NCBI GenBank assembly: GCA_963736975.1 | Contig: CAVTQY010000002.1 | Coordinates: forward strand, 806,001 to 870,000 | Direction of reading: 5' to 3' | DNA length: 64,000 bases | Source: CAVTQY01 sp963736975 | GTDB taxonomy: Bacteria > Pseudomonadota > Alphaproteobacteria > Acetobacterales > Acetobacteraceae | Shown here: in pieces, positions 55,549 through 64,000 of the stretch | Position numbering within the stretch: the first letter of the stretch is position 1 | How the letters are laid out: each line of letters begins with the position of its first letter | Made by a program: the position numbers and the translations under genes | Notes under the pieces: model-generated | What the model was told of the DNA's origin: nothing | The model's input: the letters and a program-made list of their open reading frames with translations, nothing else | The model's database searches: none

Positions 55549-57153
55549 ATGTCCCAGGCAAAAACGATCAGCAAGCCGTGCGACGCGGCGGCGTTGTACG
55601 ACAAGCTCGAAGACCGTATCATGGCGCGCGACCAGGTCGGCGCGAGCCAAGTGTATTACGAGCTGGTTCGGGCGGGGCGTCCGCTGGCCGAGATCATGGC
55701 GGAAGGCGTGCGCATTCATGCCCCCTATACCCATGTGCCCTATCACGAGCGGATCGATGATGGGTATCCGAATTTCGTCAACAACGACCATTGCCTGTTA
55801 TCGGCGCGCGCCACGCTGAACCTGGCGCGTGTGTTGCCGGGGCAGATGACGGCGCTGCCGATGGCGCAGACGATCTGGTACATTCCCACAGGTCTGGATA
55901 TCTGGAACCAGAAGATCGGCAATGCGCCGGGGCATTACATGCGCGGCTTCAAGGGCGGGGCGGTCGCCGATCCGCCGGCGCCGGCGGTGTATTGGCCCGA
56001 CCAGGAACCGGTGCGGTTGGAAGGACCGATCCGCGAGCGTCTTGGCCATTGGCTGGAGCTGGTGCATCGCGGCCAGGTGCTCGATGCGTACCGCGTTTTC
56101 CTTGGGCTGATGGAGGATGCGCCGAACCGCAAGGAGGTGCTGGCTGAGCTGGTATTCGCCGGACTGATCGATGTGCAGGACCGGATGCTGTACAACCGGT
56201 CCTATACGACCGGGCACAAGGCGTATCGCGCGCGCTCCACGGTGGAGATAGGTAATTTCATTGGCTGGGAGAACGCGCATCACGTGCTGTATGCGGGCGC
56301 GCTGGATATCGCGGTGGGACCGCGTTGGTATTCCACTTACGAGATGGCCTGCAATGCGGTGAAGATGTTCATCGACGGCGAGGCGCTGCATGCGGTGCCG
56401 TATGGCGGTGCGAGCGAGCGGGAAATCGCGCTGCTGGCCAACACCGAACCGCTCAACCAGGAGGAGGCGGCCGAGCTGACGCGAGCGATCATCCGTGAGC
56501 CGGAGCCGGCGTTCATCGAGGTGCTGAGCAAGCTGCTGCTGGCGGGGAAGAGCCCGCGCCTGATCCTGGATGCGATTCAGATTGCGGCGGCCCAGGTGGT
56601 GATCGAGACGCAGAAGGACGTGAATTTCTCGATGCCGCATCATTGCTACGAATACTGCAACACGCTCGGCTGGTATTATGATAATTTCGACCACAAGCTG
56701 CGGATGAAACTGTTGTTCGTGGCGGCATCGTTCCTCAATCGCGCGGCGGCGCATCAGCGCGGCCTCGGTGACCTGACCCCGGCGACCATACGCCCGCCAT
56801 CGGGCGCCGACCGGCTGAGCGCCGGGCAATTGGTGGAGCGGGTGGAGGGCGCGATCCTGTCGCTCAACGGGCCGGAGACTCTGGCCTGGACGCAGGCTTA
56901 TATGGACAACGTCGCCGACCGGGTGCCGCTGGTGCAGCGGGTGGCGCTGGCCGCCTGCCGCATGGGAAACGATCCGCACAACCAGGAGATCGCGCAATGC
57001 ATGCTGCAGGATTTCGGCAAGAACCGCAGCCCGGAGAAGGATAAGCTGCTGCTGGCCGCGGCCTATCACACGGCGGTGCACCGCAAATACGGCGATCCGC
57101 AGGAGGCGAGCCGGCGCTTCGGTGAGGCGATGGGCGTGGCGGAGCTGCGATAG
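55549..57153 (+). CDS. Unrecognised 534-residue His-rich helical protein
   Basis: I do not recognise this family. It is predicted mostly helical and soluble, with no signal peptide. Several motifs could bind a metal or haem: HAPYTHVPYHERID (about 58-71), NNDHCLLSA, GHYMRGF, ENAHHVLYAGALD and MPHHCYEYCN (about 360). The His-dense layout loosely recalls helical oxidases, but I will not assign a function. GGGGGGAACC precedes ATG 55549. It sits directly upstream of the MocR-type ectoine regulator on the same strand and might be part of the same programme. It appears complete. Confidence 0.75.
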   Translation: MSQAKTISKPCDAAALYDKLEDRIMARDQVGASQVYYELVRAGRPLAEIMAEGVRIHAPYTHVPYHERIDDGYPNFVNNDHCLLSARATLNLARVLPGQMTALPMAQTIWYIPTGLDIWNQKIGNAPGHYMRGFKGGAVADPPAPAVYWPDQEPVRLEGPIRERLGHWLELVHRGQVLDAYRVFLGLMEDAPNRKEVLAELVFAGLIDVQDRMLYNRSYTTGHKAYRARSTVEIGNFIGWENAHHVLYAGALDIAVGPRWYSTYEMACNAVKMFIDGEALHAVPYGGASEREIALLANTEPLNQEEAAELTRAIIREPEPAFIEVLSKLLLAGKSPRLILDAIQIAAAQVVIETQKDVNFSMPHHCYEYCNTLGWYYDNFDHKLRMKLLFVAASFLNRAAAHQRGLGDLTPATIRPPSGADRLSAGQLVERVEGAILSLNGPETLAWTQAYMDNVADRVPLVQRVALAACRMGNDPHNQEIAQCMLQDFGKNRSPEKDKLLLAAAYHTAVHRKYGDPQEASRRFGEAMGVAELR

Positions 57154-58582
57154 CGCGAGCGGGCCACTGGTTGCATCGTCCGGCATTTGGTGGATTCCCG
57201 CGCTGCCCCGGGAGCGCGGCGGCGCCACCAAGCATAAACTGATTGCGGACGGCATCATCGCCGATGTCGAACGCGGTGTGCTGCCGCCCGACAGCCGACT
57301 GCCGACGCATAGGGAGTTGGCGCACCGGCTGGGTGTTTCCGTCCAGACCGTCAGCATCGGCTATCGGGAGGCAGAGCGGCGCGGTTACCTGCGCAGCGAG
57401 ATCGGTCGCGGCACGTTCGTACGCAACCGTGTCACCGAGCAGGCGAGCCGGTTCATGCTTGACCGCAACGCCGAGGGCGTGGCGGATCTTTCGATCATCC
57501 GCGCGCCTTATCTGCCGGCGCATGAGGATGCTTTGCGCGCGTTGATGACGGAGATGGCCGGCGGCGACAACGCCGCGTGGATGCGGCCGTGCCGTCCGGT
57601 CGCCGGACTGGACCGGCATCGTCAGGCGGCTTGCGCCTGGTTGACGCGGCTTGGCGTCGAGACGGAACCTGACCGCGTTCTGATTACCAACGGCACCGCG
57701 CATGCGGTTTTTCTGGCGCTTGCAACGGTTGTGCGTGCGGGCGATGTCGTGCTGACGGAGGCCCTGACGGATCATGGTGTGATCGGGCTGGCGAACGTGC
57801 TCGGCTTCACGTTGCGCGGCCTGCCGACGGACGGCGAAGGAATTCTGCCGGAGGCGCTGGACGCTGCGTGCGCCGTTGGCGACGTCACTGCGTTGGTGCT
57901 GGTGCCGACGCTCGGCAATCCGACGAGCCACATCGCCGGACCGGAGCGGCGGCGACAGATCGCGGCGGTCGCGCGCCGGCATCATGTGTTCGTCATCGAG
58001 GACGAGGTCTGCAAGCCGCTGCTCGAGATGCCGCTGCCGTCACTGACCGATTTGATTCCCGAGCTGGGTTTTTTCGCCACCAGCTTCACCAAATCCGTGT
58101 TGACGGGGTTGCGCACCGGGTATCTGGTCGTGCCGCCGCAACTCAGCATCCGCGCGGCGAGCATCCTGCGCGTGACGAGTTGGAGCGGCGTTCCGGCAAC
58201 GGCGGAGATGGCGACGCGCTGGATCGAGACCGGGGTGGCCGACGCGCTGCTCGCCGCGCAGCGCCGGGAGATCCGGGCGCGGCAGGCGATCGTCGCCTCG
58301 GTCCTTGGACCGTTGATTGCGGGACGCAACGACCTGTCGCTGAGCGCCTGGCTGGCGGTACCGCAGCGTTGGACGGAGGAGGCGCTGGTTTGCGCGCTCG
58401 CGGGCCGCGGAGTTGCGGTGACGCCGTCCGATCCGTTCGTGGTGGGAGCCGAGCGTCCTGGCGGCATTCGCATCTGCATTGGCGGACAGATGACCCGGTC
58501 GCGTCTGCGCAGCGCTTTGGAAATTGTCCGCTCCACCTGCCTGCAAGCCCCGCCGGTGAATGATCTCGCCGGATTGGCCTAG
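57122..58582 (+). CDS. enuR: MocR/GntR-type regulator, probable ectoine regulator EnuR
   Basis: A GntR-type winged helix (HKLIADGIIADVERGVLPPDSRLPTHRELAHRLGVSVQTVSIGYREAERRGYLRSEIGRGTFVRN) is fused to an aminotransferase I-like PLP domain with the cofactor Lys in ATSFTKSVLTGLRTGYL. MocR proteins bind PLP and sense amines. EnuR controls ectoine catabolism by sensing ectoine-derived diaminobutyrate species, and this gene lies directly before eutB. The exact start is unsettled: GTG 57122 opens the frame but overlaps the upstream gene, and no ATG fits nearer IWWIPALP. Confidence 0.8.
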   Translation: MRRWAWRSCDSASGPLVASSGIWWIPALPRERGGATKHKLIADGIIADVERGVLPPDSRLPTHRELAHRLGVSVQTVSIGYREAERRGYLRSEIGRGTFVRNRVTEQASRFMLDRNAEGVADLSIIRAPYLPAHEDALRALMTEMAGGDNAAWMRPCRPVAGLDRHRQAACAWLTRLGVETEPDRVLITNGTAHAVFLALATVVRAGDVVLTEALTDHGVIGLANVLGFTLRGLPTDGEGILPEALDAACAVGDVTALVLVPTLGNPTSHIAGPERRRQIAAVARRHHVFVIEDEVCKPLLEMPLPSLTDLIPELGFFATSFTKSVLTGLRTGYLVVPPQLSIRAASILRVTSWSGVPATAEMATRWIETGVADALLAAQRREIRARQAIVASVLGPLIAGRNDLSLSAWLAVPQRWTEEALVCALAGRGVAVTPSDPFVVGAERPGGIRICIGGQMTRSRLRSALEIVRSTCLQAPPVNDLAGLA

Positions 58583-58583
58583 A

Positions 58584-58609
58584 ATTGTAATGAGACAATG
58601 TTTTGATTG
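58584..58609. promoter_or_regulatory. Phased half-sites ahead of eutB, candidate EnuR operator
   Basis: ATTGT (58584), ACAAT (58595) and ATTG (58606) recur every 11 bases in alternating orientation within the 59-base gap between the regulator and eutB. The first two form ATTGT-N6-ACAAT. The gap is AT-rich, unlike its surroundings. A TTGATT box follows. This fits a regulator that binds several half-sites on one DNA face. Confidence 0.5.
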
Positions 58610-58641
58610 ACCTGGTCCTGACCTGATTTAGCCTCGCCACG

Positions 58642-59640
58642 ATGCAGGCAGAGCCCTCGCGCTCCTTCGATCTGTTTGAAACCTTTGCCGCGATCACGGC
58701 GGCGCGAGCGCGTATTGTCGGCGCCGTTCTGCGTACCCCGGCAAGACGCTCGACCGCCCTGTCCGAGCGGGCGGGCGTGCCGGTCTGGCTGAAGCTCGAA
58801 CAACGGCAGACCACGGGTAGCTTCAAGCTTCGCGGTGCCACCAACGCCGTGTTGTCTTTGTCGCCCGAGGAAAGGGCGCGTGGGCTCGTCACCGTTTCCA
58901 GCGGCAATCATGGCCGCGCCCTGGCGCATGCCGCGGCCGCAGCCGGGGTGCGTTGTGTTGTCTGCCTTTCGGGGCTGGTGCCGGAAAACAAGGTCACGGC
59001 GATCCGCGCGCTCGGGGCGGAGGTGCGGGTCATCGGCGCGTCGCAGGACGAGGCGCAGGAAGAGGCTGAGCGGTTGGCGCGCGAGGAGGGATTGACGCTG
59101 GTGCCGCCATTCGACGATCCGGCGGTTATCGCCGGCCAGGGCACGATCGGGCTCGAGATCCTGGAGGATGTGCCGGACGCCGAGCAGGTGGTGGTGCCGC
59201 TGTCAGGTGGCGGGCTCGCTGCGGGCGTGGCCGCCGCGGTGAAGGCGCAGCGATCCGCCGCGCGGATTATCGGCGTCACGATGGAACGCGGCGCAGCGAT
59301 GCATGCCAGCCTGCAAGCCGGGCGGCCGGTCGCGGTCGAGGAAGTGGCCACGCTCGCAGATGCGCTTGGCGGCGGGATCGGGCCCGACAACCGGTTCACG
59401 CTGGGGATGCTACGCGACCTGCTGGACGGCACGGTGCTGTTGTCGGAACAGGAGATCGCCGCCGGCATCCGCGCGGCGCAGCAATCCGAGGGCGAAATGT
59501 TGGAGGGCGCCGGCGCAGTGCCGATCGGCGCTTTGCTTACCGGTAAGCTCGAGTTGCGCGGGCCAGTGGTGCTGCTGCTGTCGGGGCGCAACATCGATCC
59601 GGCGCTGCATCAACGGATTATGACGGGAGAACTTCCGTGA
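58642..59640 (+). CDS. eutB: EutB, threonine dehydratase-like enzyme of hydroxyectoine use
   Basis: A 332-residue PLP enzyme of the serine/threonine dehydratase fold. The PLP Lys is in RQTTGSFKLRGATNAVL, with SSGNHGRALAHAAAAAGV and the glycine loop PLSGGGLAAGV. EutB takes part in converting 5-hydroxyectoine into ectoine-pathway intermediates. ATG 58642 begins MQAEPSRSFDLF. Its stop overlaps the doeA start by four bases. EutA and EutC, usual partners, are not in the window. Confidence 0.85.
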   Translation: MQAEPSRSFDLFETFAAITAARARIVGAVLRTPARRSTALSERAGVPVWLKLEQRQTTGSFKLRGATNAVLSLSPEERARGLVTVSSGNHGRALAHAAAAAGVRCVVCLSGLVPENKVTAIRALGAEVRVIGASQDEAQEEAERLAREEGLTLVPPFDDPAVIAGQGTIGLEILEDVPDAEQVVVPLSGGGLAAGVAAAVKAQRSAARIIGVTMERGAAMHASLQAGRPVAVEEVATLADALGGGIGPDNRFTLGMLRDLLDGTVLLSEQEIAAGIRAAQQSEGEMLEGAGAVPIGALLTGKLELRGPVVLLLSGRNIDPALHQRIMTGELP

Positions 59641-60815
59641 GTGTCACGCTGCCGTTCAGCCAGATAGAATATGACGCCCGGCTGGCGAAAACCCGCGCAG
59701 CGATGCAGGCGAACGGGATCGATCTGCTGATCGTCAGCGATCCATCCAATATGGGCTGGCTCACGGGGTACGACGGCTGGTCGTTCTATGTGCATCAATG
59801 CGTGCTGGTGCCGCCAGAGGGTCAGCCGATCTGGTACGGACGCGGCCAGGACGCCAATGGCGCGAAGCACACCGTCTGGCTGCCGCACGATAATATCATC
59901 GGCTATCCCGACCACTACGTGCAGTCCACCGAACGGCACCCGATGGATCTGCTCGCTCGCATTATCGGCGAGCGCGGCTGGGACCGGTTCGGCATCGGTG
60001 TCGAGATGGACAATTACTGGTTCTCCGCCGCCGCTTTCGCTGCGTTGCAGCGTGGCCTTCCCAATGCCCGCTTCGCTGACGCGACCGGGCTGGTGAACTG
60101 GCAACGCGCGGTGAAAAGCCCGCCGGAAATCGAGTATATGCGTCGCGCCGCCCGCATCGTGGAGGCGATGCATCAGCGGATCCTAGAGCGCATCGAACCG
60201 GGGATGCGCAAATGCGACCTGGTTGCCGAGATTTACGATGCCGGCATCCGGGGTGTGGACGGTTTCGGCGGAGACTATCCGGCGCTGGTGCCGCTGCTGC
60301 CCTCCGGCGCAGAGGCCTCGGCGCCGCATCTCACCTGGGACGACCGGCCATTGCAGCGTGGTGAGGGCACGTTCTTCGAAATCGCCGGCTGTTATCGGCG
60401 GTACCACTGTCCATTGTCGCGCACGGTGTTTCTGGGCCGTCCTCCGCCGGCATTTCTGGATGCGGAGAAGGCGGTGCTGGAAGCGATGGAGGCGGGTCTT
60501 GCCGCCGCGAAGCCCGGCAACACCTGCGAGGACATCGCGCAGGCGTTCTTTGCCGTGTTGCAGCGGTACGGGATCAAGAAGGACAACCGCACCGGCTATT
60601 CGATCGGCATGAGCTATCCGCCCGATTGGGGCGAGCGGACCATGAGCCTGCGTACCGGCGACCGCACCGTGCTGCAACCCGGCATGGCATTCCATTTCAT
60701 GAGCGGGCTGTGGCTGGAGACGATGGGGCTGGAGATCACGGAAAGCATTGTGATCACACAAGCGGGCGTCGAATGCCTGGCGCAAGTGCCGCGCCGGTTG
60801 TTTGTGAAGGACTGA
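59637..60815 (+). CDS. doeA: Ectoine hydrolase DoeA (EutD), M24 peptidase-like
   Basis: A 392-residue pita-bread-fold hydrolase that opens the ectoine ring to N-acetyl-diaminobutyrate. It has DLLIVSDPSNMGWLTGYDGWSFYVHQCVLV and RYHCPLSRTVFLG, and TGYSIGMSYPPDWGERTMSLR near the C-terminus, as in the DoeA/creatinase-like group. The usual M24 metal ligands are largely replaced, as reported for this subgroup. GTG 59637 overlaps eutB by four bases. Confidence 0.88.
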   Translation: MSVTLPFSQIEYDARLAKTRAAMQANGIDLLIVSDPSNMGWLTGYDGWSFYVHQCVLVPPEGQPIWYGRGQDANGAKHTVWLPHDNIIGYPDHYVQSTERHPMDLLARIIGERGWDRFGIGVEMDNYWFSAAAFAALQRGLPNARFADATGLVNWQRAVKSPPEIEYMRRAARIVEAMHQRILERIEPGMRKCDLVAEIYDAGIRGVDGFGGDYPALVPLLPSGAEASAPHLTWDDRPLQRGEGTFFEIAGCYRRYHCPLSRTVFLGRPPPAFLDAEKAVLEAMEAGLAAAKPGNTCEDIAQAFFAVLQRYGIKKDNRTGYSIGMSYPPDWGERTMSLRTGDRTVLQPGMAFHFMSGLWLETMGLEITESIVITQAGVECLAQVPRRLFVKD

Positions 60816-60820
60816 CGCAG

Positions 60821-61831
60821 GTGGACGCGCGGATTGTCGAACGCGCATCACCGATAGTGCCGACCGTCAACTTCGATGCCGACGGCGTGCAGCACGGCGT
60901 GCTGCGCCTGCCATACAGCCGGGACGACTCAGCATGGGGTTCGGTGATGATCCCGGTCGCGGTGATCCGGCAGGGCGAGGGCCCGACCGCGCTGCTGATC
61001 GGCGGCAATCATGGGGACGAATACGAGGGGCCGATCGCGCTGTTTGACCTGGCGCGCTGCCTGGACGCGACGCAGCTACGCGGGCGGGTGATCCTACTAC
61101 CGGCTATGAACTATCCGGCGTTTCGCACCGGCACGCGTACCTCGCCGATCGATCGGGGCAATCTGAACCGCAGTTTTCCCGGGCGCGCCGATGGCACCGT
61201 GACCGAGAAGATCGCGGACTACGTCACGCGCCATCTGTTGCCGATCGCGAATATTGTGCTGGATATCCATTCCGGTGGCCGGACGCTCGATTTTCTGCCC
61301 TTCGCCGCCGCGCACGTGCTGGCGGACAAGGCGCAGGAGGCGCGGTGCGTGGCGGCGGTGACGGCCTTCGGCGCGCCCAATTCGATGCGGATGCGTGAAA
61401 TCGACTCGGTCGGGATGCTCGACACAGTGGCGGAAGATCTCGGGAAGATCTTCGTCACGACCGAGCTTGGCGGCGGCGGCACCAGCCGGGCCGAGACGGT
61501 GGCCATCGCGCGTCGCGGCGTGCGCAACCTGCTCTGCCATTGCGGCATCCTGTCCGGCGCGCCGGAGTGCGCGCCGACGCGCTGGCTGGATATGCCGTCC
61601 GGCGATTGCTTCTGCTTCGCCGAGGAAGACGGGCTGATCGAGCCGTGCCGCGATCTCGGCGCGCCGGTGCGTTCCGGTGAGTTGTTGGCGCGCGTGTACC
61701 GGATCGATCGCACGGGACCGGCGCCGGCCGAGTATCGCGCCGCGATCGACGGCATCCTGGTGGCGCGGCATTTCCCCGGACTGGTCAAGGCAGGTGACTG
61801 TCTCGCGGTGATCGGGGTTATCGACGGATGA
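60821..61831 (+). CDS. doeB: N-alpha-acetyl-L-2,4-diaminobutyrate deacetylase DoeB (EutE)
   Basis: A 336-residue succinylglutamate desuccinylase/AstE-type zinc hydrolase. Metal ligands are His and Glu in GGNHGDEYEGP and His in VLDIHSGGRTL; the base Glu is in TTELGGGG. It removes acetate from the ring-opening product of DoeA to give 2,4-diaminobutyrate. The start is GTG 60821, five bases after doeA, with AAGGA at a proper distance. The longer open frame upstream is out of frame with doeA. Confidence 0.88.
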   Translation: MDARIVERASPIVPTVNFDADGVQHGVLRLPYSRDDSAWGSVMIPVAVIRQGEGPTALLIGGNHGDEYEGPIALFDLARCLDATQLRGRVILLPAMNYPAFRTGTRTSPIDRGNLNRSFPGRADGTVTEKIADYVTRHLLPIANIVLDIHSGGRTLDFLPFAAAHVLADKAQEARCVAAVTAFGAPNSMRMREIDSVGMLDTVAEDLGKIFVTTELGGGGTSRAETVAIARRGVRNLLCHCGILSGAPECAPTRWLDMPSGDCFCFAEEDGLIEPCRDLGAPVRSGELLARVYRIDRTGPAPAEYRAAIDGILVARHFPGLVKAGDCLAVIGVIDG

Positions 61832-61853
61832 AACCACGGAAGGGACGGCAACG

Positions 61854-62714
61854 ATGACGATATTCTGCAACCGGCGTGCGGCGATGACGATCTTCGCGTT
61901 GGGACTGCTCGGCGGCGCGGCACATGCGGCGACACTCGCGCAGATCAAGCGCCAGGGTTATATCCGCGCCGCCACTGCCAACGAAGTGCCGTACGGCTAC
62001 ATGGACGAGAACGGCGATGCCAAGGGCATCGGTCCCGATGTGGCGACCGCGGTCCTGAAATCCATGGGCATCGGCACGATCGAATGGGTGGTCACGCCGT
62101 TCGGGTCACTAATTCCAGGCCTGAAAGCGAACCGCTTCGATCTTGTCGCCGCCGAGCAGAACATCCTGCCGGATCGCTGCAAGCAGGTGCGGTTCACCGA
62201 GCCGAATTCAAGCTACGGCGAGGGCCTGCTGGTCAAGGCTGGCAATTCCAAGAATCTGCATTCCTACGAGGACATCAAGAAAGATCCATCGCTCAAGGTC
62301 GCGATCGTCACCGGCGCCGATCAGCTTGATTTCCTGCACGCGCTTGGCGTGCCCGACTCGCAGATCGTCTTGATTCCGAACAATGCCGATGCACTGTCCA
62401 CCATCGAAACCGGGCGCGCCGACGCCTACGCGGCGACCGAGCTGACGGTCGCGCGGTTGGCGGCACACAGCAAGGATGTCGGCGTGGCCGAGCCATTCAA
62501 CGATCCGGTGATCAACGGCAAGCCGGTGCGCAGCTATGGCGGCTTCGCGTTCCGTCCGCAGGATCAGGATCTGTTCAAGGCATTCAACACCGCTCTGATC
62601 GCCTTCAAGAAGACCCCCGACTACAAGAAGATCCTGACCTCCTACGGGCTGAGCGAGAAGAGCGTCGAGGCGGCGCAGGCGAAGACGACGGCAGAGCTCT
62701 GCGCCGGCAAATAG
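61854..62714 (+). CDS. ehuB: Ectoine/hydroxyectoine ABC transporter substrate-binding protein EhuB
   Basis: A 286-residue periplasmic binding protein (family 3 fold) with a signal peptide ending near LLGGAAHA. It has ATANEVPYGYMDENGDAKGIGPDVATAVLKSMG, NRFDLVAAEQNILPDRCKQVRFTEPN and VTGADQLDFLHALGV. EhuB proteins bind ectoine and hydroxyectoine through aromatic residues. ATG 61854 follows GGACGGCAACG. The permease gene follows four bases later. Confidence 0.9.
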   Translation: MTIFCNRRAAMTIFALGLLGGAAHAATLAQIKRQGYIRAATANEVPYGYMDENGDAKGIGPDVATAVLKSMGIGTIEWVVTPFGSLIPGLKANRFDLVAAEQNILPDRCKQVRFTEPNSSYGEGLLVKAGNSKNLHSYEDIKKDPSLKVAIVTGADQLDFLHALGVPDSQIVLIPNNADALSTIETGRADAYAATELTVARLAAHSKDVGVAEPFNDPVINGKPVRSYGGFAFRPQDQDLFKAFNTALIAFKKTPDYKKILTSYGLSEKSVEAAQAKTTAELCAGK

Positions 62715-62718
62715 GATC

Positions 62719-63378
62719 GTGCTGCATTACCTGCACCCGTTGCTGGTCGGCGCCGGGGTGACCGCCTGGATTGCGGTGGCCTCGACGCTGGCCGGTGCGG
62801 TGCTGGCCTTCGCCGCCGGGATCGCGCGTGCCGCCGGCCCGCGGCCTGCCGCCGCCATCGCCGCGGCCTATGTGGAGCTCTTCCGCGGTACGTCGCTGCT
62901 GGTGCAGTTGTTCTGGCTGTATTACGCGCTTCCGCTGCTGGGATTCTCACTGCCGCCGGTCACCACCGGGATTCTCGGGCTGGCGCTGAATATCGGCGCT
63001 TATGGTGCCGAAGTGGTGCGCGGCGCCCTTTTGTCCGTGCCGCGCGAGCAGCATGAGGCGGCGCGGGCACTCAATCTGGGCAGCGCCCATACGCTGTGGC
63101 ATGTCGTGCTGCCGCAGGCAGTGGTCGAGATGATGCCGCCTTTCGGCAATCTCGCGGTGCAGAATCTGAAGGATACCGCGCTGGTGTCGATGATCGCCAT
63201 CGCGGACTTGACGTTCCGGGCGCAGGAGCTGCGCAACCTGACACTCGACAGCGTGCCGATCTATGTGCTGACGCTGCTGCTTTATTTCGCCATGGCGCTG
63301 GTGGTGACGGCGTTCATGCGCTGGCTGGAAGGGCGGCTGCGCCGTGGCGTCGCGCTGCCGCGGGTGGCCCACGCATGA
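62719..63378 (+). CDS. ehuC: Ectoine ABC transporter permease EhuC
   Basis: A 219-residue HisM/GlnP-type permease with about five transmembrane helices. It has VELFRGTSLLVQLFWLYYALPLLG and the EAA loop EQHEAARALNLGSAHTLWHVVLPQAV. It forms the import channel with EhuD. The start is GTG 62719 and its TGA overlaps the EhuD ATG. Confidence 0.9.
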   Translation: MLHYLHPLLVGAGVTAWIAVASTLAGAVLAFAAGIARAAGPRPAAAIAAAYVELFRGTSLLVQLFWLYYALPLLGFSLPPVTTGILGLALNIGAYGAEVVRGALLSVPREQHEAARALNLGSAHTLWHVVLPQAVVEMMPPFGNLAVQNLKDTALVSMIAIADLTFRAQELRNLTLDSVPIYVLTLLLYFAMALVVTAFMRWLEGRLRRGVALPRVAHA

Positions 63379-64000
63379 TGTACGGCTATCACTGGGATCT
63401 CAGCACGCCGCTGAGCTTCGCCGTCTCGATCCTGCCGATCCTGCTGATCGGACTGGAAGTCACGCTTGCGGCAACCGCGCTCGGGTTTCTGATCGCGATG
63501 GTGCTGGGCCTTGTGTTCGCCCTGCTGCGCCGCGCGCCCAGCCGCGCCATTGCCTGGCCTGTCGGCGTGTTCGTCGAGTTCATCCGCGATACGCCGCTGC
63601 TGGTGCAGCTCTATTTCCTGTATTTCGTGCTGCCGAAATACGGGATCACGCTGCCGGCGTTCATTACCGGGGCGCTCGCGCTGGGTCTGCAGTACAGCGC
63701 CTATACCTCCGAAGTGTACCGGGCGGGGCTGGACGCGATCCGCCGCGGCCAGTGGGAGGCCGCCGCGGCACTGAACCTGCCGCGCTGGCGAGTCTATGCC
63801 GATGTGCTGGTCCCGCAGGCGATCCCGCGGATCATCCCGGCGCTCGGCAACTACCTGGTGTCGATGTTGAAGGATACGCCGGTGCTGTCCACCATAACGG
63901 TGGTGGACATGCTGAACCTGGCCAATCTGATCGGAGACCGCACTTTCGAGTATCTGGTGCCGCTGTCGATGGTGGGGCTGATTTTCCTGCTCCTGACCCT
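63375..64000 (+). CDS. ehuD: Ectoine ABC transporter permease EhuD (runs off the window end)
   Basis: Starts ATG 63375 (MMYGYHWDLSTPLSFAV), overlapping ehuC by four bases, and is open to the window end (about 208 residues seen). It contains VEFIRDTPLLVQLYFLYFVLPKYG and the EAA loop GQWEAAAALNLPRWRVYADVLVPQAIP. It pairs with EhuC. The ATPase EhuA and further eut/doe genes are expected just downstream. Confidence 0.9.
   Translation, partial: MMYGYHWDLSTPLSFAVSILPILLIGLEVTLAATALGFLIAMVLGLVFALLRRAPSRAIAWPVGVFVEFIRDTPLLVQLYFLYFVLPKYGITLPAFITGALALGLQYSAYTSEVYRAGLDAIRRGQWEAAAALNLPRWRVYADVLVPQAIPRIIPALGNYLVSMLKDTPVLSTITVVDMLNLANLIGDRTFEYLVPLSMVGLIFLLLT

Overview
The window is GC-rich chromosomal DNA, about two-thirds G+C by eye, from an alphaproteobacterium. 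Gene content suggests a Rhodospirillales/Acetobacteraceae-type organism: a DUF6726-type small lipoprotein, a tandem glycine riboswitch ahead of gcvT-gcvH-gcvP, an EhuBCD/EutB/DoeA/DoeB ectoine locus, and many GTG/TTG starts. The taxonomic assignment is inference. I saw no rRNA, tRNA or CRISPR array.

Layout. 1-1.4 kb: the end of a SnoaL-like gene, a palindromic repeat and an IS630 element with a frameshifted transposase. 1.5-8.1 kb: an enolase-superfamily enzyme, an FMN flavoprotein, a CobW GTPase, a candidate small RNA, a small lipoprotein, and a sulfonate/nitrate-type ABC transporter with a DUF1028 gene (two of these four genes carry single-base frameshifts). 8.3-19.6 kb: housekeeping and metabolic genes (HU-like protein, LLM flavoprotein, alanine dehydrogenase, NAD synthase, dehalogenase-like hydrolase, beta-lactamase-fold hydrolase, polyprenyl diphosphate synthase, TrmN6-like methyltransferase, NrdB). 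19.8-24.8 kb: a compact same-strand set of PTPS/QueD-like protein, GTP cyclohydrolase I, a DMT permease, a PruR-like periplasmic pterin-binding protein and a DcpA-like GGDEF-EAL protein. This looks like pterin synthesis, possible export and sensing wired to cyclic-di-GMP, and it is the most interesting locus here. 24.9-31.4 kb: GH15 glucosidase, argG (frameshifted at its 5' end), a single-domain response regulator, a flavin monooxygenase-type protein, pcm and a DUF29 protein. 31.5-33.2 kb: a compositionally foreign DUF262/HNH gene. 33.5-44.3 kb: LLM oxidoreductase, hydrolase, DUF488, a decayed partial copy of an RND pump C-terminus, the intact RND pump with its adaptor and a perfect operator palindrome, HMG-CoA lyase, a ChbG/HpnK-type deacetylase and an MFS exporter. 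44.4-49.6 kb: an accessory stretch with a translationally coupled Fic-recombinase-small ORF operon, an AT-richer coiled-coil membrane protein and a LysE/ClpX-zinc-finger chimera. 49.6-54.4 kb: the glycine cleavage operon under a tandem glycine riboswitch. 55.5-64 kb: a His-rich 534-residue protein I do not recognise, then a MocR-type regulator and an ectoine/5-hydroxyectoine uptake and catabolism operon running off the window end.

Single-base frameshifts recur in otherwise well-conserved genes (DUF1028, ABC binding protein, argG, the 54.4 kb gene, probably the TrmN6-like gene and the IS630 transposase). ArgG is normally needed for arginine synthesis, so residual sequencing or assembly indels are at least as likely as real gene decay. 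Three copies of an intergenic inverted repeat beginning with an AACCAC-like motif lie just beyond gene ends at 26.7, 36.3 and 44.4 kb.
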